NCBI GenBank assembly: GCA_017516825.1
Contig: JAFXBC010000077.1
Span: 1-36,954, forward strand
Reading direction: 5' to 3'
Length of the DNA stretch: 36,954 nucleotides
From: Clostridia bacterium
GTDB lineage: Bacteria > Bacillota > Clostridia > Oscillospirales > CAG-382
Below, one piece after another: positions 35,550-36,954 of the stretch. The number at the start of each line of letters is the position of its first letter. The stretch's first letter is position 1. The position numbers and the translations under genes were made by a program. Below the pieces are notes generated by a model, which saw only the letters and a program-made list of their open reading frames with translations, was not told the origin of the DNA and made no database searches.

Positions 35550-36954
35550 GCGTACCTTGGAATCCCTCCAAAAGCAATACGCCCGTGCGGTGAGCGACAA
35601 GCGCCGCGGTCCCGGCGGCCCCGGCCCCCGCAGAGGCGGCCCCAGAGGAACGGGAAAGCCCAAAAACACCTCCGCCACCGTTCGCCGCCTGCTGTCCTAC
35701 GTTGGAAAATATAAGGGCAGACTGATCGTGGTTCTGTGCTGTATGCTGGTAAGCACGCTGACCTCCCTCCTGGGCTCCTTTATGCTTGCCCCCATCCTGA
35801 ACCGTATCCAGATGGAATTGGGCGAGGAGGTGGAATGGACTCCCATTGGCAAGGCTGTGGACGGGCTGATCACCAAGATCACCGAGATCCCCTTCGTTTC
35901 CGATATGCTGTCCGCGGGGCGGTTCCAGGCAATTGCCACCTACGTGCTGGCGGGGGTATTCGTCCTGGCCTGCGTGTACCTGGTGGGCGTGTGCAGTAAC
36001 TACCTCCAGGCAAGACTGATGCTCATCGTGTCCCACGGGGCCTCCGAGTCCATCCGTAACGACCTGTTCACCAAGCTCCAGAAGCTTCCCGTGCGGTACT
36101 TCGATACCAACACCACCGGGGAGATCATGTCCCGCTTCACCAACGACGTGGACAACGTGGAGATGATGATCAACAACTCCCTCACCAGCTTGGTCTCCGG
36201 CGTGATCTCCCTCATCGGTACCTTCATCTTCATGGTCACCACCAACATCTGGCTGTCCCTGATCACCGTGGCCTTCCTGCCCATCTTCGCCAAAGGCGGC
36301 CAGGCTCTCGCCAAGCGCTCCGGTAAGTATTATTCCGGCCAGCAGGCGGCTTTGGGCGCCGTCAACGGCTACATCGAGGAGACCGTCACAGGCTCCAAGG
36401 TGGTGAAGGTATTCAACCACGAAGCTACCTGCGTGGAAGAATTCGATATGCTGAACAACGACCTGCGGGATAAGCAGTTCAAGGCTCAGTTCTACGGCGG
36501 CATCATGGGCCCCGTCATGGGCAACACCAGCCAGGTGGCCTACGCCATCACCGTGGGCGTGGGCGGCGTGATGATGTTCACCAGCGGCTTCGGCGCAGGG
36601 GACCTCACCGTGTTCGCCAACTATTCCCGCCAGTTCTCCATGCCCATCAACATGATCTCCCAGCAGACCAGCACCATCTTTGCCGCCTTGGCAGGTGCGG
36701 AGCGTGTGTTCGGCGTGATGGATATGCTTCCCGAGCCTCCCGACGCTCCCGATGCGGATCCCATGCCCTTCCTGCGGGGCCACGTAGAGCTGAAGAACGT
36801 CACCTTCGGCTACGTGCCGGAAAAGACCATCCTCAAGAATATTTCCCTATATGCACGTCCGGGTCAGAAGATCGCCTTCGTCGGTTCCACCGGTGCGGGC
36901 AAAACCACCATCACTAACCTGCTGAACCGCTTTTATGATATCAATTCCGGCAAA
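35542..36954 (+). CDS. ABC exporter half-transporter (subunit 2), cut by window end
   Basis: 471 codons are present; the gene runs off the window. GGAGG is seven bases before the ATG. A Gly/Arg/Pro-rich cytoplasmic extension (about 20-42: RRGPGGPGPRRGG) precedes the membrane domain (about 48-370, with RYFDTNTTGEIMSRFTNDVD as coupling-helix region). The ATPase domain starts near 400 and shows Walker A GSTGAGKT (448-455). The signature and Walker B lie beyond the window, so whether it has the canonical Glu expected from the partner's degenerate site cannot be seen. Confidence 0.92.
   Translation, partial: MAKRTLESLQKQYARAVSDKRRGPGGPGPRRGGPRGTGKPKNTSATVRRLLSYVGKYKGRLIVVLCCMLVSTLTSLLGSFMLAPILNRIQMELGEEVEWTPIGKAVDGLITKITEIPFVSDMLSAGRFQAIATYVLAGVFVLACVYLVGVCSNYLQARLMLIVSHGASESIRNDLFTKLQKLPVRYFDTNTTGEIMSRFTNDVDNVEMMINNSLTSLVSGVISLIGTFIFMVTTNIWLSLITVAFLPIFAKGGQALAKRSGKYYSGQQAALGAVNGYIEETVTGSKVVKVFNHEATCVEEFDMLNNDLRDKQFKAQFYGGIMGPVMGNTSQVAYAITVGVGGVMMFTSGFGAGDLTVFANYSRQFSMPINMISQQTSTIFAALAGAERVFGVMDMLPEPPDAPDADPMPFLRGHVELKNVTFGYVPEKTILKNISLYARPGQKIAFVGSTGAGKTTITNLLNRFYDINSGK

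Noticed and set aside
34200..36783. Long His/Gly-rich minus-strand frames opposite the ABC exporter genes
   Set aside because: Codon-shadow frames; the plus strand carries full ABC motifs.
1..36954. CRISPR array or prophage
   Set aside because: No regularly spaced repeats, cas genes or phage structural genes were seen.

Overview
The window looks like a chromosome fragment of a Gram-positive, low-to-mid GC Firmicute, most likely an uncultured gut Clostridia (Oscillospiraceae-type). The signs are strong Shine-Dalgarno sites with ATGA-coupled genes, LPxTG pili with class C sortase, a PucR-type regulator upstream of ftsEX, an ECF transporter S component and near-consensus sigma-A promoters. This assignment is inferred from gene content only.

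Layout. (1) 1-260: the 3' end of an IS3-family element. (2) 320-9461, minus strand: a seven-gene sortase-pilus operon. Its order of transcription is coiled-coil protein, signal peptidase I, giant LPSTG adhesin, LPETG major pilin, class C sortase, VPPTG minor pilin, and a sortase-like protein that has lost its catalytic His and Arg. It has a clear promoter and a leader of about 215 nt with an attenuator-like hairpin. A short direct repeat (the 3' end of a ribbon-helix-helix gene) lies at both ends of the locus. (3) 9800-11140: dispersed hairpin-rich intergenic repeats around an RHH gene and a SLOG-type gene. (4) 11137-13008: an AraC/GyrI-type regulator divergent from pnuC, whose short leader looks like a transcription-attenuating riboswitch. 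(5) 13024-16408, minus: six tightly coupled genes, mostly unrecognised, starting with a nucleotidyltransferase-like protein and ending with a MmcQ/YjbR protein. (6) 16555-21018, plus: sialidase-like protein, TIGR04076 protein, ArsC/Spx-like protein, SGNH-hydrolase lipoprotein and zinc alcohol dehydrogenase. (7) 21034-23390: an AT-rich three-gene island ending in a protein with a Vsr/PD-(D/E)XK-like nuclease domain. (8) 23390-24670: terminators, the 3' half of a tRNA-Pro fused to a frameshifted second arsC copy, and a nucleotidyltransferase. (9) 24723-32112, minus: a housekeeping run, in transcription order PucR-type regulator, ftsE, ftsX, M23 hydrolase, ctpA-type protease, greA, lysS. (10) 32387-36954: an ECF S component, then a MarR regulator with a likely operator and a heterodimeric ABC exporter, the second half cut by the window end.

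How the genes work together. The pilus operon holds the pilins, the polymerising sortase and a dedicated signal peptidase. FtsE/FtsX with the downstream LytM-type hydrolase is the known module for activating septal wall cleavage. The MarR/ABC block is a typical self-regulated efflux cassette. The best candidates for undescribed biology are the AT-rich nuclease island, the six-gene coupled operon, the two apparent pseudoenzymes in the pilus locus and the pnuC leader.
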